Below are positions 1 to 5,567 of a DNA stretch of 6,949 nucleotides, piece after piece. The notes under the pieces are model-generated. The model was not told where the DNA came from and did no database searches. It saw nothing but the letters and a program-made list of their open reading frames with translations. The stretch comes from Candidatus Latescibacteria bacterium 4484_107. Its GTDB lineage: Bacteria; Latescibacterota; 4484-107. How positions within the stretch are numbered: position 1 is the stretch's first letter; every line of letters starts with the position of its first letter. Both the position numbers and the translations under genes were made by a program. The stretch lies in the NCBI GenBank assembly GCA_002059205.1, contig MVCQ01000182.1, positions 1 to 6,949 on the forward strand, in the 5' to 3' direction.

Positions 1-841
1 CTTTGGCGCGGGCGATCAGTCCTGTTTTCTCCTGAGCGATCCGGCCCAGCGTCTTCCGGTTCGCCTCCCGAACCACTGGGACGAGCAATCCCTCCTCAAC
101 GGAGACAGCCACCCCGACGTGGACCTGCCCGGACAATCGGATATCCCCGTCCTCGAAAGTCGCATTCAGCATCGGGAACTCCGCCAGAGCCTGAGCCACA
201 GATTTGATGATCATGTCCGTATAGGAAAGACGCACCCCGTGTTGCTTCTCGATCTGCTCTAAGAGGCTTTGCCGCATCTTGACCGCATCCGACATATCCA
301 CCTCGGTCTGCAGGTAGAAGTGGGGCGCTTCCCGCTTGCTCCGGCTGAGGCGTTCGGCCATTGTTTTGCGCATGCCGGACAGGGGGATTACTTCCGAAGG
401 AGTTTGATCGGAAGGCCGGAAATTCTCGACATCGCTCCTGGTGATCCTTCCGCCCGGGCCGCTGCCTGTGATCCGGGAGAGGTCAATGCCCTTCTCCCCG
501 GCAATCTTCTTAGCGCGAGGCGAAGCCTTGATTTTTTTCATTTCCCCGCAAGCAGGCGAGGGAGTCTCCGTCTGCTCTGCAACTTGAGGCAGTTCCTCTT
601 CCATCGAATCGGCGATGTACCCGATGGTTTCGGTCACCGCAACGGTGTCGCCTTCGTTTGCCAGTATCTTTCTCAGAAAACCGCTTGCCGGCGACTCCAC
701 CTCGAAATTGACCTTATCCGTAATGACCTCGAAGAGCGGCTCTCCTTTTTCCACTTGCTCTCCTTCTTTTTTCAACCATCCGATGATCTCGTGCTCCTCC
801 ATCGTCTCCCCGAGCTTGGGCATGATGATTCTTGCGAGCAT
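1..841 (-). CDS. Dihydrolipoamide acyltransferase (E2) of a 2-oxoacid/acetoin dehydrogenase complex, 3'-truncated by window edge
   Basis: This is the core subunit of a 2-oxoacid dehydrogenase complex. It takes the acyl group made by E1 on its swinging lipoyl arm and passes it to CoA in the cytoplasm. I translated 280 residues by hand. An N-terminal biotinyl/lipoyl domain (about 1-80) starts MLARIIMPKLGETMEE and carries the lipoylated lysine in TDKVNFEVESPASG (about 43-56). A short charged, Pro-containing linker follows. The peripheral subunit-binding domain (about 108-142) reads SPRAKKIAGEKGIDLSRITG, then GPGGRI. The catalytic acyltransferase domain begins near PLSGMRKTMAERLSRSK, but its C-terminal HxxxD active site lies beyond the window. 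There is one lipoyl domain only. The ATG at 841-839 is preceded by GGGAG six bases upstream, which supports the start. It follows E1 alpha by 159 bases rich in hairpins. The oxoacid substrate (pyruvate, acetoin, branched-chain) cannot be told from the visible part. Confidence 0.93.
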   Translation of the reverse strand, partial: MLARIIMPKLGETMEEHEIIGWLKKEGEQVEKGEPLFEVITDKVNFEVESPASGFLRKILANEGDTVAVTETIGYIADSMEEELPQVAEQTETPSPACGEMKKIKASPRAKKIAGEKGIDLSRITGSGPGGRITRSDVENFRPSDQTPSEVIPLSGMRKTMAERLSRSKREAPHFYLQTEVDMSDAVKMRQSLLEQIEKQHGVRLSYTDMIIKSVAQALAEFPMLNATFEDGDIRLSGQVHVGVAVSVEEGLLVPVVREANRKTLGRIAQEKTGLIARAK

Positions 842-868
842 TTTTTCTCCCTATTTCGAAGGCTTCTT

Positions 869-898
869 GCGGGCACTCCCGCGTGGGAATAAATTCCC
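869..898. repeat. Two adjacent short hairpins in the E2 leader
   Basis: Two perfect palindromes sit almost end to end: GCGGG-CACT-CCCGC (869-882) and GGGAA-TAAA-TTCCC (885-898). In the minus-strand transcript they lie about 30 to 60 bases upstream of the E2 start codon. They could stabilise or separate the E2 message from the E1 alpha message. No long T run follows, so I do not call a terminator. Confidence 0.6.
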
Positions 899-968
899 CC
901 GCTCCATAGAGAAACCCCGCTGAAGCGGGCTATCAGCCCAGTTCACTGGGCTTTATATTCATAGCGGG
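898..968. repeat. Two-hairpin palindromic element, copy 1 (between E1 alpha and E2)
   Basis: Two perfect hairpins stand side by side: CCCGC-TGAA-GCGGG (916-929) and AGCCCAG-TTCA-CTGGGCT (935-952), five bases apart. An outer pair, CCCGCT (898-903) with AGCGGG (963-968), can close around them as a three-way junction. The two tetraloops, TGAA and TTCA, are complementary. On the minus strand the 916-929 hairpin is followed by GTTTCTCT, so it may act as a weak terminator between E1 alpha and E2. The same design recurs at 3636-3747. It resembles a REP/BIME-type doublet; family membership is not proven. Confidence 0.65.
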
Positions 969-1000
969 ACGATTTATCGTCACGCGAACTCTCGATGTAA

Positions 1001-1945
1001 CTATAATCCTTCGGAGACGGTCTCCACACTCGGATACGGGCTTTCCTGAGCAAAGCGCACAGCTTCTTCTATGGCCGCCTGCACTTCATGGCGCATCTTT
1101 TTCTGTTCCTCGTGCGTCATGACATCTTCTTTTAGAAGCTCCTTCTCAAAACGAACGATGGGATCCTTCTTTTTCCATGCGTCAATTTCGGCTTTGTCCC
1201 GATGTTCGGGAATGACCATGCAGTGAGGATAGTAGCGAAAAGTCTTGCACTCGATTAGGGTCGGCCCTTCGTCCGCTCTGGCCCGATCCACCGCTTCCCG
1301 GACGGCTTCGTACACAGCCTGCACATCGTTGCCATCCACGACCTTGCCCGGACAGCCGTACGCGGAAGCCCGATCTCCGATGTTCACGATAGGCGCACTG
1401 TCCGACACGTGCGTGGTGGCCGCGTAGAGGTTGTTTTCGCAGATATAGATGACCGGCAACTTCCACAGGGACGCCAGATTCATCGCCTCGTGAAACGTGC
1501 CCTGACTGGCCGCGCCCTCACCGAAGAAGCAGAGGGTGACCTGAGAGGTTCCTCTGTATTGGGCCGAAAAAGCCGAACCCAGCGCAATGGGCAGTCCGGC
1601 TCCTACGATCCCATTCCCGCCCAACAGCCCCTCCTCCACACTGAACATGTGCATGGACCCGCCCCGGCCTTTGCTGTATCCGGTTTCCCGTCCCAGAAGC
1701 TCGGCCATCATGCGCTTCAAATCCGCTCCTTTGGCGATACAGTGGCCGTGCCCCCGATGCGTGCTGACCACGCAGTCCTCCTTCCCCACGGCGGCGCCGG
1801 CTCCCGCGGCCACGGCTTCCTGTCCGATATAGGGATGGAAGGCTCCATAGATCAGCCCCTCACGAAAGACGTCCCGCGCTTTCTCCTCAAACTGGCGGAT
1901 GGTGTACATGGATTTCAACAGATTACACCGTTTTTTCTTGCTCAT
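1001..1945 (-). CDS. Thiamine-diphosphate-dependent dehydrogenase E1 component, alpha subunit (pyruvate/acetoin type)
   Basis: This is the E1 alpha subunit of a 2-oxoacid or acetoin dehydrogenase. It decarboxylates or cleaves its substrate on thiamine diphosphate and hands the acyl group to the lipoyl arm of E2. The 314 residues match the usual alpha length (about 320-330), and beta is normally a separate protein. Seen motifs: STHRGHGHCIAKG (61-73); the glycine-rich GRGGSMHMFSVEEGLLGGNGIVGAG (93-117, as GRGGSMHMFS then LLGGNGIVGAG); and the ThDP motif, GEG at 142-144 ending in NN at 171-172. The loop that usually reads YRxxGHxxxDP here reads TFRYYPHCMVIPEH (235-248), keeping the His but losing the Gly and the DP. 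The ATG at 1945 follows a GGGGGG run with six bases between. Downstream lies E2, but no E1 beta gene lies between them, so beta must be elsewhere. Overall similarity looks closest to AcoA-like proteins; the substrate is uncertain. Confidence 0.93.
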   Translation of the reverse strand: MSKKKRCNLLKSMYTIRQFEEKARDVFREGLIYGAFHPYIGQEAVAAGAGAAVGKEDCVVSTHRGHGHCIAKGADLKRMMAELLGRETGYSKGRGGSMHMFSVEEGLLGGNGIVGAGLPIALGSAFSAQYRGTSQVTLCFFGEGAASQGTFHEAMNLASLWKLPVIYICENNLYAATTHVSDSAPIVNIGDRASAYGCPGKVVDGNDVQAVYEAVREAVDRARADEGPTLIECKTFRYYPHCMVIPEHRDKAEIDAWKKKDPIVRFEKELLKEDVMTHEEQKKMRHEVQAAIEEAVRFAQESPYPSVETVSEGL

Positions 1946-2002
1946 ATTTCGCCCCCCAAGGAAAATGATTTACAGAACCGAGTTTTTCACTTAGCTTGCC
2001 CT

Positions 2003-2101
2003 CCAGAATCACTGATCTCACTGATATGCACTGATAGCACTGACCCGGGGTGGCGGGATCGGTGTTATCAGTGGTGTCATCAGTATCATCAGTGGTTCTG
2101 G
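2003..2101. repeat. Large imperfect inverted repeat made of ACTGAT/ATCAGT units
   Basis: The left arm starts CCAGAATCACTGAT (2003-2016). The right arm ends ATCAGTGGTTCTGG (2088-2101), which pairs with it at 13 of 14 positions. Inside, each arm carries about four ACTGA or ATCAGT units spaced 9 to 12 bases, and the centre is GC-rich (CCCGGGG...). The whole could fold as a long hairpin or cruciform of about 99 bases. It fills most of the 178-base gap between the MttB-like gene and E1 alpha. It looks like a dispersed intergenic repeat of a style common in environmental genomes, and it could also act as a transcription or RNA-stability boundary. Direct inspection shows the symmetry; the role is inferred. 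Confidence 0.75.
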
Positions 2102-2123
2102 TCGTCTAAGTGCGAAACCCTGA

Positions 2124-3605
2124 TTACAGAAGTTCCCTTTTGGCTCTATCCAGCACCTCCTCCAAAGCCCGCATTTTTTCCTCCGGCCATTCCGGGGGCT
2201 GAACCGTTTTTATGTTCTCCCTCCATTGCCGGTCGCACGATTCCAGGAGGCTTTTCTCATCGCCTTCCCAGCCGCCTGGTTTTGGCTCGTCGGTCAGGAA
2301 TATTTTAGAAGACCACAACTCACGAAAATGCCGGAACGTGTGATCGCTGCTCAGGAAATTGTCTCCATCCCGGACTTTCTCACATATTTCTTCAAAATCC
2401 AGGGATTCCTCATCCACAGCGATTTTATTCTTCAGTGCAAACTGGGATTTCCGAATCTCCATATCCAGCATAAACTGGGTGGGCGACCCCATGCCGCCAT
2501 TGTCCAGCGTGCCCATGCCCGGATAGCAGATGTCGGCATTTTCGGTCAACTTGGCGTAAGAGTGAACGCCGTAGAGATTCTCACACACGGTCTGCAATCC
2601 CGGTCGTTTTGTGCCGGGACTGAAGAAGACCTCCACCCACAGATGCCCTCCGAAGCAGGCGTCAAACAGCTCCTTCACCGATAGGTTGAGCATCGCGGTC
2701 TCCGGGCCGTAGCAGGTTACGGAGCCGGTTTTCATATCCAGGACATTGGCGATCATCCTTCCACCGAGGTCGGCGTCCGGGTCCATACAGAAGGCGGCCG
2801 TCATCCCCCCTAAAATCTCCGCCGCGCTCATCACGATGGAGCCGGCCAGCGTAACCGGCGTGGACACGCCGATGGTGGGCATCGAAGTAATGTGGAACCG
2901 CTTTATCCCCCGCTTGACTCGTTCCACCATCTCCTCCGCGGACCTTTCCTCCAAAATAAGCGGAGAGGTGATACATTGGGAGCCGGCAAGGAAAGGCGTT
3001 CGAGCGGGCTCGTCGCAGATGATCTCGCCGATGTCCTGGAGATACTTGATCTGCCTCGGATCGATGGCCTCGATGCCATCCACCTTATCCGTATATTTAA
3101 GACCGAGGATGAGCGACTCGATGCGCTCGGTTTCCTGGGGGACATCCTGCCGGTACCAGGTGCTGATGTATCCGATCTCCGGCGTGGATTGGGCGAGTTT
3201 CATCATTTCGACGAAAATGGACGTATCCACGGGCATCACTTTTTGAGTCGGATAATCGTAAAACTTCGTCGGCCCGCAGTCGAAGGCGGACATCATAAAC
3301 GTCCGTCCCAATTTCTTTCGCATCTCCTCCTGCTTGTTTGTCCAGAGGATATGATGCGCCCAGTCTATCCCGCACGTGAGATACAGTTCCTGATCTTCCG
3401 CATCCTGTTTTTGAGACTTCTTCTGGCTGGCGACCATCTCTCCGATCAACTCGCAGGGGATTCTGATTCTTCCGGAAGGGGCTTGCGAACAGCCTTTTTT
3501 GAGCAACAGAGCGGCGATCTCCTCGTTCGCGATCTTCATGCCCTCTTTTCGGAGCAGATCGCAAGTCTTCACTCTAAGCATCTCTTTCTCTTGTGATGAT
3601 AACAT
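2124..3605 (-). CDS. Trimethylamine methyltransferase family protein (MttB superfamily, non-pyrrolysine)
   Basis: This is a member of the MttB/COG5598 superfamily, whose characterised members move a methyl group from trimethylamine or quaternary amines (glycine betaine, proline betaine, carnitine) to a cobalamin-bearing corrinoid protein in the cytoplasm. From the chosen start it has 493 residues, close to the family norm. Two family hallmarks are visible: a central segment MPTIGVSTPVTLAGSIVMSA (242-261) and a C-terminal SSDHTFRHFRELW (419-431) followed by a Gly/Trp-rich tail. The frame has no internal TAG, so it is the non-pyrrolysine type and its substrate is probably not trimethylamine itself. 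The ATG at 3605 has AAGGAG six bases upstream. The in-frame ATG at 3620 directly abuts that same AAGGAG and has no ribosome site of its own. No corrinoid protein (MtbC-like) or activator gene is seen nearby. It follows a ROK regulator, which may control it. Confidence 0.9.
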   Translation of the reverse strand: MLSSQEKEMLRVKTCDLLRKEGMKIANEEIAALLLKKGCSQAPSGRIRIPCELIGEMVASQKKSQKQDAEDQELYLTCGIDWAHHILWTNKQEEMRKKLGRTFMMSAFDCGPTKFYDYPTQKVMPVDTSIFVEMMKLAQSTPEIGYISTWYRQDVPQETERIESLILGLKYTDKVDGIEAIDPRQIKYLQDIGEIICDEPARTPFLAGSQCITSPLILEERSAEEMVERVKRGIKRFHITSMPTIGVSTPVTLAGSIVMSAAEILGGMTAAFCMDPDADLGGRMIANVLDMKTGSVTCYGPETAMLNLSVKELFDACFGGHLWVEVFFSPGTKRPGLQTVCENLYGVHSYAKLTENADICYPGMGTLDNGGMGSPTQFMLDMEIRKSQFALKNKIAVDEESLDFEEICEKVRDGDNFLSSDHTFRHFRELWSSKIFLTDEPKPGGWEGDEKSLLESCDRQWRENIKTVQPPEWPEEKMRALEEVLDRAKRELL

Positions 3606-3610
3606 GGTGC

Positions 3611-3617
3611 ACTCCTT
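3611..3617 (-). promoter_or_regulatory. Ribosome binding site fixing the MttB-like start
   Basis: On the minus strand AAGGAGT precedes ATG (3605) with six bases between AAGGAG and the start. The longer reading frame would begin at the ATG at 3620, immediately upstream of this site and not preceded by a purine-rich stretch. This decides for the shorter 493-residue protein. Confidence 0.75.
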
Positions 3618-3625
3618 CATGTAGG

Positions 3626-3635
3626 TTTGTAGTAA
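3626..3635 (+). promoter_or_regulatory. Candidate operator: TTTGTAGTAA copy in the MttB leader
   Basis: The exact 10-mer TTTGTAGTAA occurs here, about 20 bases upstream of the MttB-like start. It occurs again in opposite orientation at 5016-5025 inside the promoter of the ROK regulator gene. A shared site in the regulator's own promoter and in the next gene's leader is a typical regulon signature, but with only two copies and AT-rich sequence this stays a hypothesis. Confidence 0.35.
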
Positions 3636-3747
3636 AAAGCCGGAGTAAGCTCGGCACTGGCAAAAACAAAAAAGCCTCTGAAGAGGCTGACGTGCAGTCC
3701 CTTCAGGGACTTCGTGATGTTTCCAGTGCCAGCTTTAGCCCGGCTTT
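3636..3747. repeat. Two-hairpin palindromic element, copy 2 (between ROK and MttB genes)
   Basis: The outer arms 3636-3660 and 3723-3747 are an imperfect inverted repeat, matching at 19 of 25 positions with perfect 8-bp ends (AAAGCCGG and GGCACTGG). They enclose two perfect hairpins: AGCCTC-TGAA-GAGGCT (3673-3688) and AGTCCC-TTCA-GGGACT (3696-3711). The layout, the tetraloops and their order match the element at 898-968. The right outer arm overlaps the last codons and stop of the ROK gene. This could be a REP/BIME-like doublet or a small non-autonomous element that inserted at the gene end. Confidence 0.7.
3662..3688 (-). terminator. Rho-independent terminator of the ROK regulator gene
   Basis: On the minus strand the perfect hairpin AGCCTC-TTCA-GAGGCT runs straight into TTTTTGTTTTTG. 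It lies about 47 bases past the ROK stop codon. It should separate the ROK transcript from the MttB-like gene, or work as an attenuator for it, since the MttB start is only 57 bases further on. Confidence 0.75.
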
Positions 3748-4964
3748 CCACAAGGCTTAAAGCCCCAACAAACCAGGGAGGCCGCTCCTATAAGAGCCGC
3801 GTTATCCCCTAAGACTCCTTTTTCGATCCGCACTTTTCTGGATGCTCCGGCGACGAGTTGTTCCCTGGCCACCTCCTCAATGATATTCGAAAGCAGTTCT
3901 CCGCTTTCATGGATCATGTACCCAGTAAGAACCACGAGTTCCGGATCGCTGTAGTTGATGACATTTGCTACGGCCAAACCGAGGTGACATCCGATTTCTT
4001 CAACCATTCCGAGTACCCCTTCGTCCTCTTGGGCAGCCTGAAAAATAGCTTTGGCCAAAAGGTGTTCGGGCAGAGAATTTTTTAGATGAAGCCCCTTGAA
4101 TTTTTCACCGTTTTCCAACGCCCTCCTCACCCGCGCGATCAGAGCCGAACCCGAAGCCACGGTTTCCAGACAACCTCGTTTTCCGCATCGGCATTTCGGC
4201 CCATCGGACACCGCCTGAATGTGGCCGATTTCCCCTTCCATACTAAAGGCTCCGTGATAAACGCTCCCGTTAAGAACCGCTGCGGATCCGATACCGGAAT
4301 CCATATCTATGCACACCATATTGGTAACGGCTTTCCCCGCACCATAGTGGTATTCTCCCAAAGCCATCGCGCGCCCGTCTCCTTCCACAAAAGTTTTCAG
4401 TCCGTACGATTTTTTCAGGAGGTCTCTGACCGGAACGTTTCGCCAGCCAAACCGGTTGGAGAGGATCAGCATCCCTTCCCCGGAATCGAATATCCCCTCG
4501 AAGCTGGCTCCGAGTCCCAGTATGTTTTTCTTATCGAGATGAAGCGCATCAAGCAGGGAATCGGCGGCGCGGACGAAGTTTTCAAACACCCTCGTTTCCC
4601 CTTTTTCAACTTCGGCGGCCACTTTGACTTCTTTTTTGATGTCCCCCAGCAGATTCAACAAAGCCACGGTGATCTCATCGGCAAAGAACGTGGCGGCCAT
4701 CACGTACCGGGCTTCCGGATTCAGACTCAGCAGGACAGGTCTTCTTCCTCCGGAGGACTGCCCGAATCCTGTCTCCCGGACAAAATTATTCTTTTTGAGT
4801 ATCTTAATCAGGTTTGTAATGGTCCCGGGACTCAGTCGGGTAACTCTGGAAATCTCTGCCTGAGAGATGGGACTATTGTTTCTGATTACATCTAACACCA
4901 AGTTAATATTCAAGTTTTGCATCAATTGGAGATTCGCAGTTCGATTTTTTGGTTTCTTCGGCAT
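3735..4964 (-). CDS. ROK-family transcriptional regulator (NagC/XylR type)
   Basis: This is a DNA-binding regulator that most likely senses a sugar or sugar derivative through a sugar-kinase-like domain. Residue numbers count from the ATG at 4970. A winged helix-turn-helix occupies about 22-66 (SPISQAEISRVTRLSPGTIT, then NLIKILKKNNFVRETG). The ROK fold follows, with DMDSGIG (222-228). The zinc motif is GEIGH (246-250) plus CRCGKRGCLE (260-269), with His250 and Cys260, 262 and 267 as likely ligands. The kinase motif that is usually NDA reads VEGDGRAMALGE (195-206): the Asp is kept but the Asn is lost, which suggests a regulator rather than an active kinase. Length is typical (about 400). Two in-frame ATGs exist, at 4970 and 4964. 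The ribosome site GGAAG lies three bases from the first and nine from the second, so I prefer 4964 (409 residues). The next gene downstream is the MttB-like gene, its possible target. Confidence 0.92.
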   Translation of the reverse strand: MPKKPKNRTANLQLMQNLNINLVLDVIRNNSPISQAEISRVTRLSPGTITNLIKILKKNNFVRETGFGQSSGGRRPVLLSLNPEARYVMAATFFADEITVALLNLLGDIKKEVKVAAEVEKGETRVFENFVRAADSLLDALHLDKKNILGLGASFEGIFDSGEGMLILSNRFGWRNVPVRDLLKKSYGLKTFVEGDGRAMALGEYHYGAGKAVTNMVCIDMDSGIGSAAVLNGSVYHGAFSMEGEIGHIQAVSDGPKCRCGKRGCLETVASGSALIARVRRALENGEKFKGLHLKNSLPEHLLAKAIFQAAQEDEGVLGMVEEIGCHLGLAVANVINYSDPELVVLTGYMIHESGELLSNIIEEVAREQLVAGASRKVRIEKGVLGDNAALIGAASLVCWGFKPCGKPG

Positions 4965-4993
4965 GGTCATGTACTTCCGTCCAATGAGGGTAC

Positions 4994-5014
4994 TTTATTT
5001 ACTTATTAAACAAA
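4994..5014. promoter_or_regulatory. Candidate ROK operator, near-palindrome TTTATTTA-N5-TAAACAAA
   Basis: TTTATTTA (4994-5001) and TAAACAAA (5007-5014) are inverted copies, matching at 7 of 8 positions across a five-base spacer. They lie 24 to 50 bases upstream of the ROK start and next to the candidate -10. NagC/Mlc-type ROK regulators bind AT-rich palindromes of similar size, so autoregulation is plausible. The low complexity of the sequence limits confidence. Confidence 0.4.
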
Positions 5015-5041
5015 CTTACTACAAATCGCCCTTTTTGTCAA
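5013..5041 (-). promoter_or_regulatory. Candidate sigma70-type promoter of the ROK gene
   Basis: A perfect TTGACA -35 box (5041-5036) is followed by 17 bases and a weak -10, TAAGTT (5018-5013). The 10-mer TTTGTAGTAA (5025-5016) lies across the spacer and the -10, and the palindrome 4994-5014 overlaps the likely start point. That arrangement suits a repressor. The weak -10 is the main doubt. Confidence 0.5.
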
Positions 5042-5226
5042 GCGTTTTTGGGTCTCCTGACCGGACTGCGGTAAAATTTCCGGAAGAAGGAAACAGGCCA
5101 CAATTCACATACGTTTCGGTCCTATGCTCAGAAGAACAACTTGCGAAACGCCGCGGTTGGAGATGCCGATGCCGGGTGGCTCCTCCCTCGCCGTCGTGTA
5201 TGGATGGATCCGAAGCGCAAACACGT
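5042..5226. other. Apparently non-coding stretch between UroD-like remnant and ROK promoter
   Basis: I see no protein with a credible start or family motif on either strand here. An open frame on the minus strand does cross it (5434-5105). That frame overlaps the UroD-like remnant in a different phase and gives a Pro/Arg-rich product with no recognisable motif. The segment may be decayed sequence or an unrecognised leader or repeat. A short direct repeat, GGCATCGGCATC on the minus strand, lies near 5172. Confidence 0.4.
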
Positions 5227-5468
5227 TCATTTCCTGAGCCTCGGCAGCAGATAGTCGAAATATTGGTCCAGCATAGCCTCCGGGATATTCGGGGGCAGAT
5301 GATTGCCCACCGCGAAGATGGCTCCTTTGCAGTCTGCGAGGCACTCGAAGGTTCGGTCTATGTCGGATTGCACCTTTTTCCATTTTCCGAATGTCAGATC
5401 CCGGCAATCCAGGTAACTTTTGCGGTTGGTTCAAGCCGTATGTTATTCAGTGCGACTTGTTTGCTCAT
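5227..5468 (-). pseudogene. Remnant of a uroporphyrinogen decarboxylase-like (UroD-fold) gene with internal deletion
   Basis: An ATG at 5468 with GGAG five bases upstream opens a short frame MSKQVALNNIRLEPTAKVTW that stops at 5394. ALNNIRLEPTAKVTW resembles the conserved N-terminus of UroD-like proteins (usual form: RLEPTDRVPW). A second minus-strand frame, readable from about 5421 and ending at TGA 5229-5227, gives YLDCRDLTFGKWKKVQSDID and then GAIFAVGNHLPPNIPEAMLD. This resembles their C-terminus (GNxDxRxLAxGxW...GGxIFxxxHxxPPNxP). UroD-like proteins have about 340 residues, so roughly 260 middle residues are gone and the two ends are joined out of frame near 5395-5425. Family members include methylcobamide methyltransferases that work with corrinoid proteins, so it may once have served the MttB-like gene. 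The alternative is an assembly join. The family call rests on motif memory, not on a search. Confidence 0.6.
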
Positions 5469-5489
5469 AAGGTCTCCTGTCCTGATTGG

Positions 5490-5567
5490 TTCGTAAGAAG
5501 GTTCAAAACCCGATTTAACCGGGAACGCGGAGCGTCGAATCTGCGTCAGCACACAGATTCGTAAGAA
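5490..5567 (+). repeat. Direct repeat TTCGTAAGAA, two copies
   Basis: The 10-mer TTCGTAAGAA occurs at 5490-5499 and 5558-5567, upstream of the UroD-like remnant's ribosome site. The second copy overlaps the right arm of the hairpin at 5536-5561. It could be a binding site or part of a repeat family; nothing in the window decides. Confidence 0.4.

Noticed and set aside
2003..2101. CRISPR-like array from the repeated ACTGAT units
   Set aside because: The units are only 6-9 bases, irregularly spaced and arranged as an inverted repeat, without uniform repeats or unique spacers of CRISPR length.
1409..2308. Long plus-strand open frame of about 300 residues
   Set aside because: It lies antisense to E1 alpha, the ACTGAT repeat and the end of the MttB-like gene. 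The product is low-complexity and resembles no family; it is a shadow of real genes.
2124..3605. Possible pyrrolysine (amber) codon in the MttB-like gene
   Set aside because: The frame runs open from start to TAA with no internal TAG, so it is the non-pyrrolysine type.
3618..3620. Upstream ATG as the MttB-like start
   Set aside because: It has no ribosome site of its own and abuts the AAGGAG that serves the ATG at 3605.
3636..3747. tRNA-like or riboswitch fold from the cloverleaf shape
   Set aside because: No T-loop, anticodon arm or acceptor signature is present, and I recognise no riboswitch core. A palindromic repeat with a terminator fits better.
5105..5434. Minus-strand open frame of 109 residues
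   Set aside because: It overlaps the UroD-like remnant in another phase, has no supporting ribosome site and a Pro/Arg-rich product without motifs. The UroD-like frames explain the sequence better.
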